A DNA stretch of 64,000 nucleotides from Aeromicrobium sp. IC_218 (GCF_004336805.1 NZ_SJXM01000002.1:62001-126000), one strand, 5' to 3'. Shown: positions 51,658 through 60,635, numbered from the stretch's first letter. Program-made: numbers and translations. Notes: generated by a model not told the origin, from the sequence alone.

Positions 51658-52101
51658 TCAGACCGCGAACCCGCCGGTCGATCCGTAGCCGCCCTCGCCC
51701 CGCACGGACTCGGGCAGCACGTCGACCTCGGCGAACGACGCGAGCTCGACCCGCTGGATCACCAGCTGGGCGACGCGGTCGAGCCGCGCCAGCCGGATCG
51801 GCGTGGTCGGGTCGAGGTTCACCAGGCACACCTTGATCTCGCCGCGGTAGCCGGCGTCGACCGTGCCCGGGGCGTTGACGATCGACAGCCCGTGGCGGGC
51901 GGCCAGGCCCGAGCGCGGGTGGACGAACGCCGCGAAGCCCTCGGGCAGCGCGAGGGCCACCCCGGTCGGCACCAGGCGGCGCTCCCCCGGGGCCAGCTCG
52001 ACGTCCTCGGTCGTGACGAGGTCCGCCCCGGCGTCGCCCGGGTGCGCGTACGAGGGCAGCGGGACGTCCGGGTCGAGCCGGGAGATGAGCACCTGCACCA
52101 T
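51658..52101 (-). CDS. dut: Deoxyuridine 5'-triphosphate nucleotidohydrolase
   Basis: dUTPase, hydrolysing dUTP to dUMP and keeping uracil out of DNA. 147 residues, homotrimeric type. The five motifs are visible: GDAGADL near 22, [16 protein letters not shown] near 63, [11 protein letters not shown] near 81, [13 protein letters not shown] near 105, and the C-terminal [13 protein letters not shown] 52101 follows TAGGGT by 7 nt, so probably leaderless; the open frame upstream is not supported. Diverges from the DUF3093 gene, as Rv2697c/Rv2698 do. Confidence 0.96.
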   Translation of the reverse strand: MVQVLISRLDPDVPLPSYAHPGDAGADLVTTEDVELAPGERRLVPTGVALALPEGFAAFVHPRSGLAARHGLSIVNAPGTVDAGYRGEIKVCLVNLDPTTPIRLARLDRVAQLVIQRVELASFAEVDVLPESVRGEGGYGSTGGFAV

Positions 52102-52114
52102 GGCCGCGACCCTA
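52102..52114 (-). promoter_or_regulatory. Leaderless-type promoter of dut
   Basis: Minus strand TAGGGT (52114-52109), 7 nt (CGCGGCC), ATG 52101. Confidence 0.5.
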
Positions 52115-52165
52115 CCGGCGACCCCGACGGGCACGGCCGCTTGGCGGTTCGGGCACAGTGAGCCC

Positions 52166-52660
52166 ATGAGGTACGAGGAGCGCCTGCGGCCGTCCGCCGC
52201 CTGGTGGGCGCTGGCCATCGCGGCCGGCGTGGTCATGGGCTGGATCCTGTGGGTCGCCGCGACGCCGGAGGCCGGCGTCGTCGCGCTGGTGGTCGTCGCC
52301 GGGCTCGCCCTGGCCGCCGTGTCGCGCTGGACGCTCCGCATCGCCGTGGACGCCGACGGCACGCTGCACGTCGGGCGCGCCGTGCTCGGCGTGGCCGACC
52401 GCGGCGCCAGCACCGCGCTGGACGCCGCCGGGTACCGCGACCTGCACGGGCCACGGGCCGACCACCGCGCGGCGCTGTTCACCCGGCCGTGGGCCCGCGT
52501 GGGCGTGCGCGTCGCGGTCAGCGACCCGGCCGACCCGGCCCCCTACTGGCTGGTCTCCAGCGACCGTCCCGCCGCGCTCGCCGAGGCGCTCGACCTCGGG
52601 CACACTGGTCCGGACCCCCGTGGAGAGGACCCCCGTGGCACGACGCAAGAAGAAGGCTGA
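52166..52660 (+). CDS. DUF3093 membrane protein
   Basis: 164-residue protein, positional orthologue of Rv2698. N-terminal YEERLRPS is the family hallmark. Two close hydrophobic spans (about 11-29 and 33-50) are followed by a cytosolic beta-rich domain ending ALAEALD, reminiscent of PH-like bPH domains. Function unknown. ATG 52166 lies 6 nt after CACAGT, a weak -10. The last 26 bases overlap the DUF4235 gene in another frame. Confidence 0.85.
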   Translation: MRYEERLRPSAAWWALAIAAGVVMGWILWVAATPEAGVVALVVVAGLALAAVSRWTLRIAVDADGTLHVGRAVLGVADRGASTALDAAGYRDLHGPRADHRAALFTRPWARVGVRVAVSDPADPAPYWLVSSDRPAALAEALDLGHTGPDPRGEDPRGTTQEEG

Positions 52661-52991
52661 GCCCACCCTGGAGACGGCGACCGCGCCGCGCAAGGCGTCC
52701 CGCTCGGCGCGCAGCACGTGGAAGCTCATGGACCGCGGCAGCGTCGTCGTGGGCGCGCTGCTCGCCCGCCGGCTCTCGACCGGCGCGTGGCGCGTCGTCA
52801 CCGGCAAGCCGGCCCCGACGAACTCCCGCAGCCCCGAGGTCGCGACCCGCGAGGCCGTCGTGTGGGCGGTCGTGGGCGGTGCCCTCGTCGAGCTCGTCCG
52901 CATGGGCACGCGCCGGGCCGCCGCGACCTACTGGGTCAAGTCGACCGGCGACCTGCCGCCGGGCATGAAGCGCGTCCGTCCGGGCAAGTAG
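52635..52991 (+). CDS. DUF4235 protein
   Basis: 118 residues. Basic N-terminus (ARRKKKAEP), then KLMDRGSVVVGALLARRLSTGAWRVVTGKPAP near 31-62 and a second hydrophobic segment (AVVWAVVGGALVELVRMG near 76), the pattern of DUF4235, a small actinobacterial membrane-associated family of unknown role. Start taken at GTG 52635; an in-frame GTG at 52620 is possible. It begins inside the DUF3093 gene (26-nt overlap), so expression is linked. Confidence 0.82.
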   Translation: MARRKKKAEPTLETATAPRKASRSARSTWKLMDRGSVVVGALLARRLSTGAWRVVTGKPAPTNSRSPEVATREAVVWAVVGGALVELVRMGTRRAAATYWVKSTGDLPPGMKRVRPGK

Positions 52992-53024
52992 CCCGTTCCG
53001 CCCTCGCCGAGGGCTCGCACGCCC

Positions 53025-53036
53025 TACCGTGGGGCC
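53025..53036 (+). promoter_or_regulatory. Leaderless-type promoter of a small ORF
   Basis: TACCGT at 53025-53030, then 6 nt (GGGGCC) to GTG 53037, the same geometry as at known genes in this window. Confidence 0.4.
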
Positions 53037-53129
53037 GTGGACGCACCGACCCCCGCCGACCGGGGCACGCTGGCCCCGGTCGGACGCGAGGCGTCCGACC
53101 TGCTCACCTGCGGGCTCGGCGCCCCCTAG
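53037..53129 (+). CDS. Possible 30-residue small protein
   Basis: GTG-initiated frame encoding a 30-residue peptide beginning VDAPTPADRGTLAPVGREA and ending LLTCGLGAP, with TAG at 53127-53129. No family recognised. It is supported only by the well-placed TACCGT promoter and by a strong terminator starting 8 bp after its stop, which together make a tidy miniature transcription unit. It could instead be the truncated 5' end of a lost gene, since the sequence reads like a normal actinobacterial N-terminus cut short. Confidence 0.35.
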   Translation: MDAPTPADRGTLAPVGREASDLLTCGLGAP

Positions 53130-53136
53130 GCACAGA

Positions 53137-53171
53137 AAGGCCTCGGCGACCGGACCGGTCACCGAGGCCTT
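53137..53171. terminator. Bidirectional terminator between DUF4235/small ORF and DUF4193
   Basis: AAGGCCTCGGCGACCGG (53137-53153) pairs with CCGGTCACCGAGGCCTT (53155-53171) with one mismatch. Lies between converging units. Confidence 0.8.
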
Positions 53172-53198
53172 GCTTTCGCTCCCGAGAAGAAGTCTGGA

Positions 53199-53498
53199 TC
53201 AGTACGCGCAGTCGCGGCAGACCATCACGCCGTTGCGCTCCTCGGCGAGCTGGCTGCGGTGGTGCACCAGGAAGCAGGAGCCGCACGTGAACTCGTCGGA
53301 CTGCTTCGGGACCACCTGCACCGACAGCTCTTCGTGGGACAGGTCCGCGCCGGGCAGCTCGAACGACTCCGCGGCCTCGACCTCGTCCTCGTCGACCTTG
53401 CCCGAGTTCTTCTCGTGGCGACGTGCCTTCAGCTCCTCGATGCTGTCCTCGGACTGCTCTTCGTCAGTCTTGCGAGGCGCGTCGTAATCAGTCGCCAT
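53199..53498 (-). CDS. DUF4193 zinc-ribbon protein
   Basis: 99-residue acidic protein, orthologue of Rv2699c, a strongly conserved actinobacterial gene of unknown function. The N-terminal half is charged (DEEQSEDSIEELKARR) and probably disordered or helical. The C-terminus is a four-cysteine zinc ribbon (C72, C75, C94, C97) ending CRDCAY. ATG 53498 has a near-perfect AGGAGG upstream, one of the best ribosome-binding sites in the window, which suggests high expression. Confidence 0.9.
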   Translation of the reverse strand: MATDYDAPRKTDEEQSEDSIEELKARRHEKNSGKVDEDEVEAAESFELPGADLSHEELSVQVVPKQSDEFTCGSCFLVHHRSQLAEERNGVMVCRDCAY

Positions 53499-53559
53499 GC
53501 ATTCCTCCTAGTCGGCTCAACGCGGGCGATTGTTGCACACCGCCGCAACCCCCGCGCCG

Positions 53560-54360
53560 TCAGAAGCCACAAGCCCGGACGACCGCGGAAAATTCCTGTT
53601 CCAGCGCCGGATGGACGGCCGTGACGAGCCTCTCACCAGGGCGCCCGTCGTGCCCGCCGAGCGCTCCGCCGGCCTCGGTCACGACGAGTCCCGCCGCCGC
53701 GTGGTCCCACGGCTGCAGGCCCTCCTCGACGTACGCGTCGAGGGTGCCGTCGGCGACCGAGCACAGGTCGAGGGACGCCGCGCCGATGCGGCGGACGTCG
53801 CGCACCTGGGGCAGCAGCCGGGCCACCGCCGCGCCCTGGCGCGCGCGCCGGTCCGCGTCGTAGGAGAACCCGGTGCCGACGAGCGCCGACGCCAGCGGCG
53901 GCGGCTCGGGAAGGCGCAGCGTCTCGCGGACGTCGCCGCGCTCGCGCACCGCGCCGTGGCCGCGAGCGGCGAGCCACGCGGTGCCGTGGACGACGTCGAC
54001 GACCGCGCCGGCCACGACCACGCCGTCGAGCTCGGCCGCGACGCTGACCGCGTACCGCTCGATGCCGTAGACGAAGTTGACCGTGCCGTCGATCGGGTCG
54101 ATGACCCAGCGGACGCCGGACGTGCCCTCGCGGACGCCGCCCTCCTCGCCCAGCACGCCGTCGTCGGGTCGCTCGGCGAGCAGCCGGTCGACGACGACCC
54201 GCTCGGCCCCGCGGTCGATGCGGGTCACCGGGTCGGTGTCGCTGGACTTGGTGGCCGCGACCTCGACCCGGCCGGACGGTCGCTCGGCGCGGACGTACGC
54301 CGCCGCCTCGCGGGCCGCCCGGGCCGCGAGCTCGAGCAGGTCGAGCGGGTCGGTGGTCAC
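53560..54360 (-). CDS. suhB: Inositol monophosphatase family protein
   Basis: Mg2+-dependent, Li+-sensitive phosphatase, positional orthologue of M. tuberculosis SuhB (Rv2701c). 266 residues. Metal-binding motifs are complete: GEEGG at 71-75, DPIDGT at 88-93, and WDHAAAGLVVTEAGG near 215. Actinomycetes need inositol for phosphatidylinositol and mycothiol, so this is a likely physiological role; fructose-1,6-bisphosphatase activity is an alternative in this family. GTG 54360 overlaps the ferrochelatase stop (GTGA). Confidence 0.92.
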   Translation of the reverse strand: MTTDPLDLLELAARAAREAAAYVRAERPSGRVEVAATKSSDTDPVTRIDRGAERVVVDRLLAERPDDGVLGEEGGVREGTSGVRWVIDPIDGTVNFVYGIERYAVSVAAELDGVVVAGAVVDVVHGTAWLAARGHGAVRERGDVRETLRLPEPPPLASALVGTGFSYDADRRARQGAAVARLLPQVRDVRRIGAASLDLCSVADGTLDAYVEEGLQPWDHAAAGLVVTEAGGALGGHDGRPGERLVTAVHPALEQEFSAVVRACGF

Positions 54361-55397
54361 GAGATCGTCGGCAGGTCCGCCCGCGGGTTCGCGCAGCAGT
54401 CGACGGCGCAGACGTCCCAGCACGGCGGCAGCGTGCCGACGGCCGGACGCTCGACGTCCTCGCCACGCTCGACCGCGGCGCGCTCCAGCACGAGCTGGCG
54501 GACCATCGCCACGAAGTCCGGGTGGGTGCCCGGGGTCGCCACGCGGACGTACCGCATGCCGAGCTCCTCGGCGGTGGCCGCGGCCTCGGTGTCGAGGTCG
54601 AAGACGACCTCCATGTGGTCGGACACGAAGCCGATCGGCACCACGATCACGGACTCGACGCCCTCGGTGCTCAGCTCACGCAGCCGGTCGTTCACGTCCG
54701 GCTCGAGCCAGGGCATGGTCGGCGGGCCCGAGCGCGAGCAGAAGGCCAGGTCCCAGCTGCCGGCGCCGGCGCGCTTGGCCACCTCCTCGGCGACCGACAG
54801 GTGCTGGCGGACGTAGGCGTGCTCGCCGGGACCGCCGCTGGCCGCGTCCATCGTGTCGGGGATCGAGTGGGTCACGAACACCACGTGCGTGCCCTCCGGC
54901 GCGGTCGCGAGCGCCTCCTCGAGGGCCTCGGCGAACGGGCCGACGAAGCCGGGGTGGTTGAAGCCGTGGCGCAGGCGGTCGAGCGCGACGCCGGTGCCCT
55001 CGGACGCCTCGAACAGGTTCTCGCGGTACTGGCGGCAGCCGGAGTAGGAGGAGTAGGCGCTGGTGACGAAGCAGATGGCCCGCTCGACGCCGTCGGCCTT
55101 CATCTGCTCGACGGCCTCGCGGAAGTACGGGTCCCAGTTGCGGTTGCCCCAGTAGATCGGCAGGTCGACGCCGTGCGCCGCGAAGTCCTCGCGCAGCGCC
55201 GCCAGCAGGGCCCGGTTCTGGTCGTTGATCGGGGACTTGCCCCCGAAGGAGTAGTAGTGCTCGCCCACCTCCTCCAGACGCTCGACGGGGATGTTCTTGC
55301 CGGTCGTGACGTTCTGCAGGAACGGCACGACGTCCTCGGTCTTCTCCGGTCCACCGAAGGAGACCAGGAAGAGCGCGTCGTACGGTCGGGGATCCAT
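54357..55397 (-). CDS. cpfC: Ferrochelatase (coproporphyrin III type)
   Basis: Inserts Fe2+ into coproporphyrin III in the actinobacterial/firmicute coproporphyrin-dependent haem route. 346 residues. VSFGGPE near 12, the catalytic histidine in FVTHSIPDTM near 173, and the SRSGPP region near 215. The C-terminus has a cysteine cluster (CWDVCAVDCC near 326-336), matching the [2Fe-2S] site of actinobacterial enzymes. ATG 55397 with GGAGG 8 nt upstream; open frame beyond it is unsupported. Co-translated with suhB; with ctaB it is the second haem gene in the window. Confidence 0.94.
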   Translation of the reverse strand: MDPRPYDALFLVSFGGPEKTEDVVPFLQNVTTGKNIPVERLEEVGEHYYSFGGKSPINDQNRALLAALREDFAAHGVDLPIYWGNRNWDPYFREAVEQMKADGVERAICFVTSAYSSYSGCRQYRENLFEASEGTGVALDRLRHGFNHPGFVGPFAEALEEALATAPEGTHVVFVTHSIPDTMDAASGGPGEHAYVRQHLSVAEEVAKRAGAGSWDLAFCSRSGPPTMPWLEPDVNDRLRELSTEGVESVIVVPIGFVSDHMEVVFDLDTEAAATAEELGMRYVRVATPGTHPDFVAMVRQLVLERAAVERGEDVERPAVGTLPPCWDVCAVDCCANPRADLPTIS

Positions 55398-55467
55398 GCC
55401 GCCATCCTCCCACCGGGGACCCGGCGCGGCGCGCTGGCTACCCTGTCGCCGGACGACAGGAGAAGCG

Positions 55468-56679
55468 ATGCTGAGCGCGTACCGAGGGGTGCTGGCCACG
55501 CCGGGCTCCGCCGCGTTCTGCCTCGCCGGTGCCCTCGCGCGGCTGCCCGCCTCGATGGCCGGGCTCGGCATCGTCCTGCTGGTGGAGCTGCGCACCGACT
55601 CGTACGGCACGGCCGGCGCCGTCTCGGCCGCGTACGTGGTCACGTCCGGGGTCGCCGGGCCGGCCATCGCCCGGCTCGCCGACCGGCTGGGCCAGGCGCC
55701 CGTGCTGCGCGTGGCGAGCCTGCTGTTCTCGATCGGCATGGTCGCGTTCCTGGTCGCCGTCGAGTCCGGCGCGCCGCAGTGGACGTACTACGTGACGGCC
55801 GCCCTCGCCGGCACCGGCGCCCCGCAGGCCGGGGCCATGGTGCGCGCCCGGTGGACCCACGCCCTGCGCGGACGCCCGGGGCTCGACACCGCCTTCGCGC
55901 TCGAGGCGGTCGTGGACGAGGTCGTGTTCATCGCCGGGCCGGTGCTGGTGACCGTGCTGACCCTCCAGGTCCATCCGACGTCCGGCCTGGCGCTGCCGGT
56001 GGTGGCCGCCCTGGTGGGCAGCTGGGCCCTGGCCGCGCAGCACGGCACGGCACCGCCACCGGCCCCGCACGTCGCCGGGACGGCCCGCGCGCCGATGGGC
56101 TGGGCCCTGCTCGGCCCGATGGTCGCGGCGGCCGCCGGCATCGGCGTCGTGTTCGGCGCCATCGAGGTCGTGGTCGTCGCCTTCACCGACGAGGCCGGGC
56201 AGCCCGGCGCGGCCGGCATCGTGCTGGCCGTGTTCTCCGGCGGCAGCCTGCTGGCCGGGCTGGCGGTGGGTGCCTTCCTCAACGCGGCCGACCCGCTGCG
56301 CCGCCTCCGGGCCACCACGGTCCTCATGGCGCTGCTGGTCGTGCCGGCCTGGCTGGCGCCGGACGTGGTCACGCTGTCCGCCGCGATGCTGCTGCTCGGG
56401 CTCATGGTCTCCCCCACGCTCATCGCCGCCGTGAGCCTGGTCGAGCGCCACGTCGCCCCGACCCGGCTCACCGAGGGCATCACCTGGACCATGACCGGCA
56501 TGGCCGCGGGCACCGCCCTGGGGGCCGCCCTGTCGGGGCGGGTCGTGGACGCGCACAGCGCCGCGACCGGCTTCCTCGTGCCGCTCGGCGCGGCCGTCGT
56601 GACGGCGCTGCTCGCGTGGCTGGCGAAGGAGCCGGCGCCGCGCGCCGACCGCCTGCCGGACGCCGCCCCACCGGGCTGA
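55468..56679 (+). CDS. MFS permease
   Basis: Major facilitator superfamily transporter, 403 residues, 12 predicted spans in two six-helix halves. ARLADRLGQAPVLR near 68-81 is the loop 2-3 motif A. Substrate unknown; the sequence resembles small MFS proteins near biosynthetic genes. ATG 55468 with AGGAGA upstream, and a TACCCT -10 at 55439-55444. Divergent from the ferrochelatase gene, 70 bp between them. Confidence 0.88.
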   Translation: MLSAYRGVLATPGSAAFCLAGALARLPASMAGLGIVLLVELRTDSYGTAGAVSAAYVVTSGVAGPAIARLADRLGQAPVLRVASLLFSIGMVAFLVAVESGAPQWTYYVTAALAGTGAPQAGAMVRARWTHALRGRPGLDTAFALEAVVDEVVFIAGPVLVTVLTLQVHPTSGLALPVVAALVGSWALAAQHGTAPPPAPHVAGTARAPMGWALLGPMVAAAAGIGVVFGAIEVVVVAFTDEAGQPGAAGIVLAVFSGGSLLAGLAVGAFLNAADPLRRLRATTVLMALLVVPAWLAPDVVTLSAAMLLLGLMVSPTLIAAVSLVERHVAPTRLTEGITWTMTGMAAGTALGAALSGRVVDAHSAATGFLVPLGAAVVTALLAWLAKEPAPRADRLPDAAPPG

Positions 56680-56756
56680 GCCGCGCCGCTCGAGGGCGTC
56701 CCGCCCGGCCCGCCGGGGCCGTCGCGGCCCGGGTACCCGACACCGCGACCCGGCCG

Positions 56757-56769
56757 TACGCTGGCCGGG
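56757..56769 (+). promoter_or_regulatory. Leaderless-type promoter of putA
   Basis: TACGCT at 56757-56762, 7 nt, then ATG 56770; no ribosome-binding site. Confidence 0.5.
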
Positions 56770-59700
56770 ATGACCGACGACACGCGCCCCGCGAACCACC
56801 CCCCGCAGACGCACGAGACGGCCGGACCCCACGACCTGGGACCCGCCTCCGTCGACCTCGTCCGGTCCTGGCTGGAGGCGTCGGCCGACGTCCCGCCGGA
56901 CCGGTCGGCCCGACGGCTCGCCGCCCTGCTCAAGGACCCGCACGGCCTGGAGTTCACGCTCGGGTTCATCGACCGCGTGGTGCGGCCCGAGGACCCGAAG
57001 GTCGCCGCGCGCCAGCTGCGCCGGCTCGCGCGCCGCGTGCCGCGCTTCCTGCCCTGGTACCAGCGCGTCCTGCTCGTCGTCGGGGCCGTCGTCTCGTTCG
57101 TCCTGCCCGGGGTCGTGGTCGGCGTCGCCCGCTGGACGCTGCGCCGCATCGTGGGCCACCTGGTCGTCGACGCCCGTCCCGAGCCGCTGACCAAGGCGAT
57201 CACCAGGCTGCGGTCCGGCGGCGACCGGCTCAACCTGAACCTGCTCGGCGAGGCCGTGCTGGGCGAGCAGGAGGCCCGGCACCGGCTCGACGGCACCCGC
57301 GCGATGCTCGAGCGCCCGGACGTCGACTACGTCTCGATCAAGGTCAGCGCCGTCGCCAGCAACCTGTCGATGTGGGCCTTCGACGCCACCGTCGAGCGCG
57401 TCGTGGAGCGTCTGCGCCCGCTGTACGAGGCCGCCGCGCAGGGCGAGCCCACGTTCATCAACCTCGACATGGAGGAGTACCGCGACCTCGACCTGACGCT
57501 CGCGGTGTTCACGACGATCCTGGACGACTTCCCACGGCTGGAGGCCGGCGTCGTGCTGCAGGCGTACCTGCCGGACGCCCTCGGCGCGATGCAGCGCCTG
57601 CAGGCCTGGGCGGCGAAGCGCCGCGCGTCCGGCGGCGCTCCCATCAAGGTGCGGGTCGTCAAGGGCGCCAACCTGGCGATGGAGACCGTCGACGCGACCG
57701 TCCACGGCTGGCCGCTGGCCACCTGGCACTCCAAGCGCGAGACCGACACCAGCTACAAGCGGGTGCTGCGCTGGGCCCTCACCCCCGAGCGCGTCGACGC
57801 CGTCCGCATCGGCGTGGCCGGGCAGAACCTGTTCGACGTGGCCCACGCCTGGCTCCTGGCCGGCGAGCGCGGCGTCCGCGACGCGGTCGACTTCGAGATG
57901 CTGCTCGGCATGGCCACCGGGCCGACCGGTGCCGTGCGCCGCGACGTCGGCCGCCTGCTCCTCTACACGCCGGTCGTGCGTCCCGAGGAGTTCGACGTCG
58001 CCATCTCCTACCTCGTCCGCCGCCTGGAGGAGAACGCGAGCCCGGACAACTTCATGTCGGCCGTGTTCGACCTGCAGGAGTCCGAGGAGCTGTTCGCCCG
58101 GGAGCGCGACCGCTTCCTGGCCTCGCTCGCCGCCCTGGACGCCGAGCCGGCCGACCACGTCCCCGCCCCGCACCGGGTCCAGGACCGCCGGCACGAGCGG
58201 CCCGTCTTCGGCCCGGGCTTCGAGAACACGCCCGACACCGACCCCTCCGTGGCGGCCAACCGGGCCTGGGCCGCGGGCATCCTCGACCGCGCCGGCTCGT
58301 GCGACCTCGGCTCGCCGACCGTGGCCGCCCACACGGTCACCGAGCGCGACGCGCTGGAGGCCCTGCTGGTGCGCTCGCGCCAGGGCGGCGTGCTCTGGGG
58401 CGCGCGCCCGTCGGCCGAGCGCGCCGGCCTGCTGCGCGACGCGGCCGCCAGCCTGGCCTCGCGACGGGGCGACCTCGTCGCCGTCATGGCGTCCGAGACC
58501 GGCAAGACGATCGCCGAGGCGGACGTCGAGGTCAGCGAGGCGGTCGACTTCGCCCGCTACTACGCCGACCAGGCGCTGCGGCTGGACGCGGTCGACGGGG
58601 CGACCTTCTCCCCCGCGATCCTCACGCTCGTGACGCCGCCCTGGAACTTCCCCGTGGCCATCCCCGCCGGCTCGGTGCTGGCTGCGCTCGCGGCCGGCAG
58701 CGCCGTGGTGATCAAGCCCGCCCCGCAGTCGCGCCGCTGCGCCGCCGTCATGGTCGAGGCGCTGTGGGACGCCGGCGTGCCCCAGGACGCGCTCACCTTC
58801 GTCGAGGTCGGCGAGGCCGAGCTCGGTCGTGATCTCGTCGCCCACCACCTGGTCGACCGCGTGGTGCTCACCGGGGCGTGGGAGACCGCCCGGCTGTTCC
58901 GGTCCTGGCGTCCGGACCTGCCGCTGCTGGCCGAGACGAGCGGCAAGAACGCCGTCGTGGTCACGCCGAGCGCCGACCTCGACCTGGCCGTCGCCGACCT
59001 CGTCCGCAGCGCGTTCGGCCACGCCGGGCAGAAGTGCTCGGCCGCCAGCCTCGGGATCCTGGTCGGCTCGGTCGCGACGTCCGAGCGCTTCCGCCGCCAG
59101 CTGGTCGACTACGTGACCTCGCTGCCGGTGGGCTGGCCGACCGACCCGACGACGGTCATGGGCCCGGTCGTCGAGCCGCCCCGCGACAAGCTCGCCCGGG
59201 GACTCACCGAGCTCGGCGAGGGCGAGGAGTGGCTGGTCGAGCCGCGTCCGCTCGACGACACCGGACGGCTGTGGTCGCCGGGCGTCCGGATCGGCGTGCG
59301 CCCGGGCAGCGACTTCCACCGCACCGAGTACTTCGGCCCGGTGCTGGGACTCATGGCCGCCCGCGACCTGGACGAGGCGATCGCCTGGCAGAACGCCACC
59401 GACTACGGCCTCACCGCCGGGCTGCACTCGCTGGACGCCCGCGAGGTCGAGCACTGGGACGAGCGGGTCGAGGCGGGCAACCTCTACGTCAACCGCGGCA
59501 TCACCGGCGCCGTCGTGCGCCGCCAGCCGTTCGGCGGCTGGAAGCGGTCGACCGTGGGCGCCACCAGCAAGGCCGGCGGTCCCAGCTACCTGTTCCACCT
59601 CGGCTCCTGGAGCCCGGCCCCGCTCGAGCTCGACCCCGCCACGGTGACGCTGTCCGAGCCCGTCGCGACCCTGCTCGAGGCGGCGTTCCAGGGGCTCGAC

Positions 59701-60243
59701 GGCCTCGGCGAGGCGGACGCCGCGTGGCTGCGCGGCGCCGCCGCCAGCGACCAGCACGCCTGGGACGCCGAGCTCGGCGGGCGACGCGACGTGTCCGCGC
59801 TCGGCGTCGAGCGCAACCTGCTGCGCCACCTGCCCGTGCCGGTGACCGTGCGGCTCGGCGAGGACGGCACGCTCGTCCAGCTCGCCCGGGTGCTGCTCGC
59901 CGCGCGGCGGGCCGGCTCGTCGGTGCGGGTGAGCAGCGCCGTCGAGGTGCCCCCGTCGCTGCACGCGGACGTGCACGTCGAGGACGACGCGGCCTGGTTG
60001 AGCCGGGTGGCCGAGGAGCGGCCCGAGCGCGCGCGGCTCGTCGGCTCGTCCGCGTCCGACCTGGCGACGGCGCTCGGCGGCGACCCCGACGTGGCGACCT
60101 ACGCCGACGAGGTGACGCCGGCCGGACGGGTCGAGCTGCTGCCGTTCCTGCGCGAGCAGGCGGTCTCGATCACCGCGCACCGCTTCGGCAACCCCGACCC
60201 GGCGATGGCGCAGGTTCTGGCTGACGAGGCCCGGACGGTCTAG
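56770..60243 (+). CDS. putA: Bifunctional proline dehydrogenase / L-glutamate gamma-semialdehyde dehydrogenase
   Basis: Oxidises proline to glutamate in two steps in one 1157-residue chain. The N-terminal FAD-dependent TIM-barrel proline dehydrogenase spans about 110-460 (VSIKVSAVASNL near 187; KVRVVKGANLAMET near 294). An NAD-dependent aldehyde dehydrogenase spans about 520-1000, with general base E722 (AETSGKNAVVV) and catalytic C756 (GHAGQKCSAASLG). The C-terminal ~150 residues form a further domain. A membrane-like hydrophobic stretch near 95-118 is notable. No N-terminal ribbon-helix-helix repressor domain. Its TAG stop shares the tetramer CTAG with the converging VOC gene. Confidence 0.95.
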   Translation: MTDDTRPANHPPQTHETAGPHDLGPASVDLVRSWLEASADVPPDRSARRLAALLKDPHGLEFTLGFIDRVVRPEDPKVAARQLRRLARRVPRFLPWYQRVLLVVGAVVSFVLPGVVVGVARWTLRRIVGHLVVDARPEPLTKAITRLRSGGDRLNLNLLGEAVLGEQEARHRLDGTRAMLERPDVDYVSIKVSAVASNLSMWAFDATVERVVERLRPLYEAAAQGEPTFINLDMEEYRDLDLTLAVFTTILDDFPRLEAGVVLQAYLPDALGAMQRLQAWAAKRRASGGAPIKVRVVKGANLAMETVDATVHGWPLATWHSKRETDTSYKRVLRWALTPERVDAVRIGVAGQNLFDVAHAWLLAGERGVRDAVDFEMLLGMATGPTGAVRRDVGRLLLYTPVVRPEEFDVAISYLVRRLEENASPDNFMSAVFDLQESEELFARERDRFLASLAALDAEPADHVPAPHRVQDRRHERPVFGPGFENTPDTDPSVAANRAWAAGILDRAGSCDLGSPTVAAHTVTERDALEALLVRSRQGGVLWGARPSAERAGLLRDAAASLASRRGDLVAVMASETGKTIAEADVEVSEAVDFARYYADQALRLDAVDGATFSPAILTLVTPPWNFPVAIPAGSVLAALAAGSAVVIKPAPQSRRCAAVMVEALWDAGVPQDALTFVEVGEAELGRDLVAHHLVDRVVLTGAWETARLFRSWRPDLPLLAETSGKNAVVVTPSADLDLAVADLVRSAFGHAGQKCSAASLGILVGSVATSERFRRQLVDYVTSLPVGWPTDPTTVMGPVVEPPRDKLARGLTELGEGEEWLVEPRPLDDTGRLWSPGVRIGVRPGSDFHRTEYFGPVLGLMAARDLDEAIAWQNATDYGLTAGLHSLDAREVEHWDERVEAGNLYVNRGITGAVVRRQPFGGWKRSTVGATSKAGGPSYLFHLGSWSPAPLELDPATVTLSEPVATLLEAAFQGLDGLGEADAAWLRGAAASDQHAWDAELGGRRDVSALGVERNLLRHLPVPVTVRLGEDGTLVQLARVLLAARRAGSSVRVSSAVEVPPSLHADVHVEDDAAWLSRVAEERPERARLVGSSASDLATALGGDPDVATYADEVTPAGRVELLPFLREQAVSITAHRFGNPDPAMAQVLADEARTV

Positions 60244-60635
60244 GCGGCGTCCCCGAGCAGGTCCCACAGGTTGCCCCACGGGTCGCGGAAGACGCACACG
60301 CGTCCGTAGGCCTCCGCGCGCACCGGCCGCACCAGCTCGCAGCCGGCCTCGGCCAGGCGCGCCACCGTGGCGTCGAGGTCGGGCACCCGCAGGAACAGCC
60401 CGACGCGTCCGGCGAACTGGCGGCCCACGACCGCCTCCTGCTCGGTGCCGTCGGCGCGGGCCAGCACGAGACCCGGGCCACCGTCGCCCGGCCGCACCAC
60501 GACCCAGCGCTTGGGCCGTCCGTCGGACGTCTGCGAGGGCGCGTCCTCGACCAGGTCGAAGCCCAGCGTGGCGGTGAAGAAGGCGATCGCGTCGTCGTAG
60601 TCGTCGACGACCAGCGAGAAGAGCTCCAGGGGCAT
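60240..60635 (-). CDS. VOC-family (glyoxalase/bleomycin-resistance-like) protein
   Basis: 131-residue vicinal-oxygen-chelate fold protein made of two beta-alpha-beta-beta-beta modules (about 3-60 and 75-130; LFLRVPDLDATVARLAEAG, FRDPWGNLWDLL). The C-terminal metal-binding residues D and E/N of the family are partly visible. Substrate unknown. ATG 60635 lies 6 nt from TACGGT. The stop codon overlaps the putA stop on the opposite strand. Confidence 0.87.
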   Translation of the reverse strand: MPLELFSLVVDDYDDAIAFFTATLGFDLVEDAPSQTSDGRPKRWVVVRPGDGGPGLVLARADGTEQEAVVGRQFAGRVGLFLRVPDLDATVARLAEAGCELVRPVRAEAYGRVCVFRDPWGNLWDLLGDAA

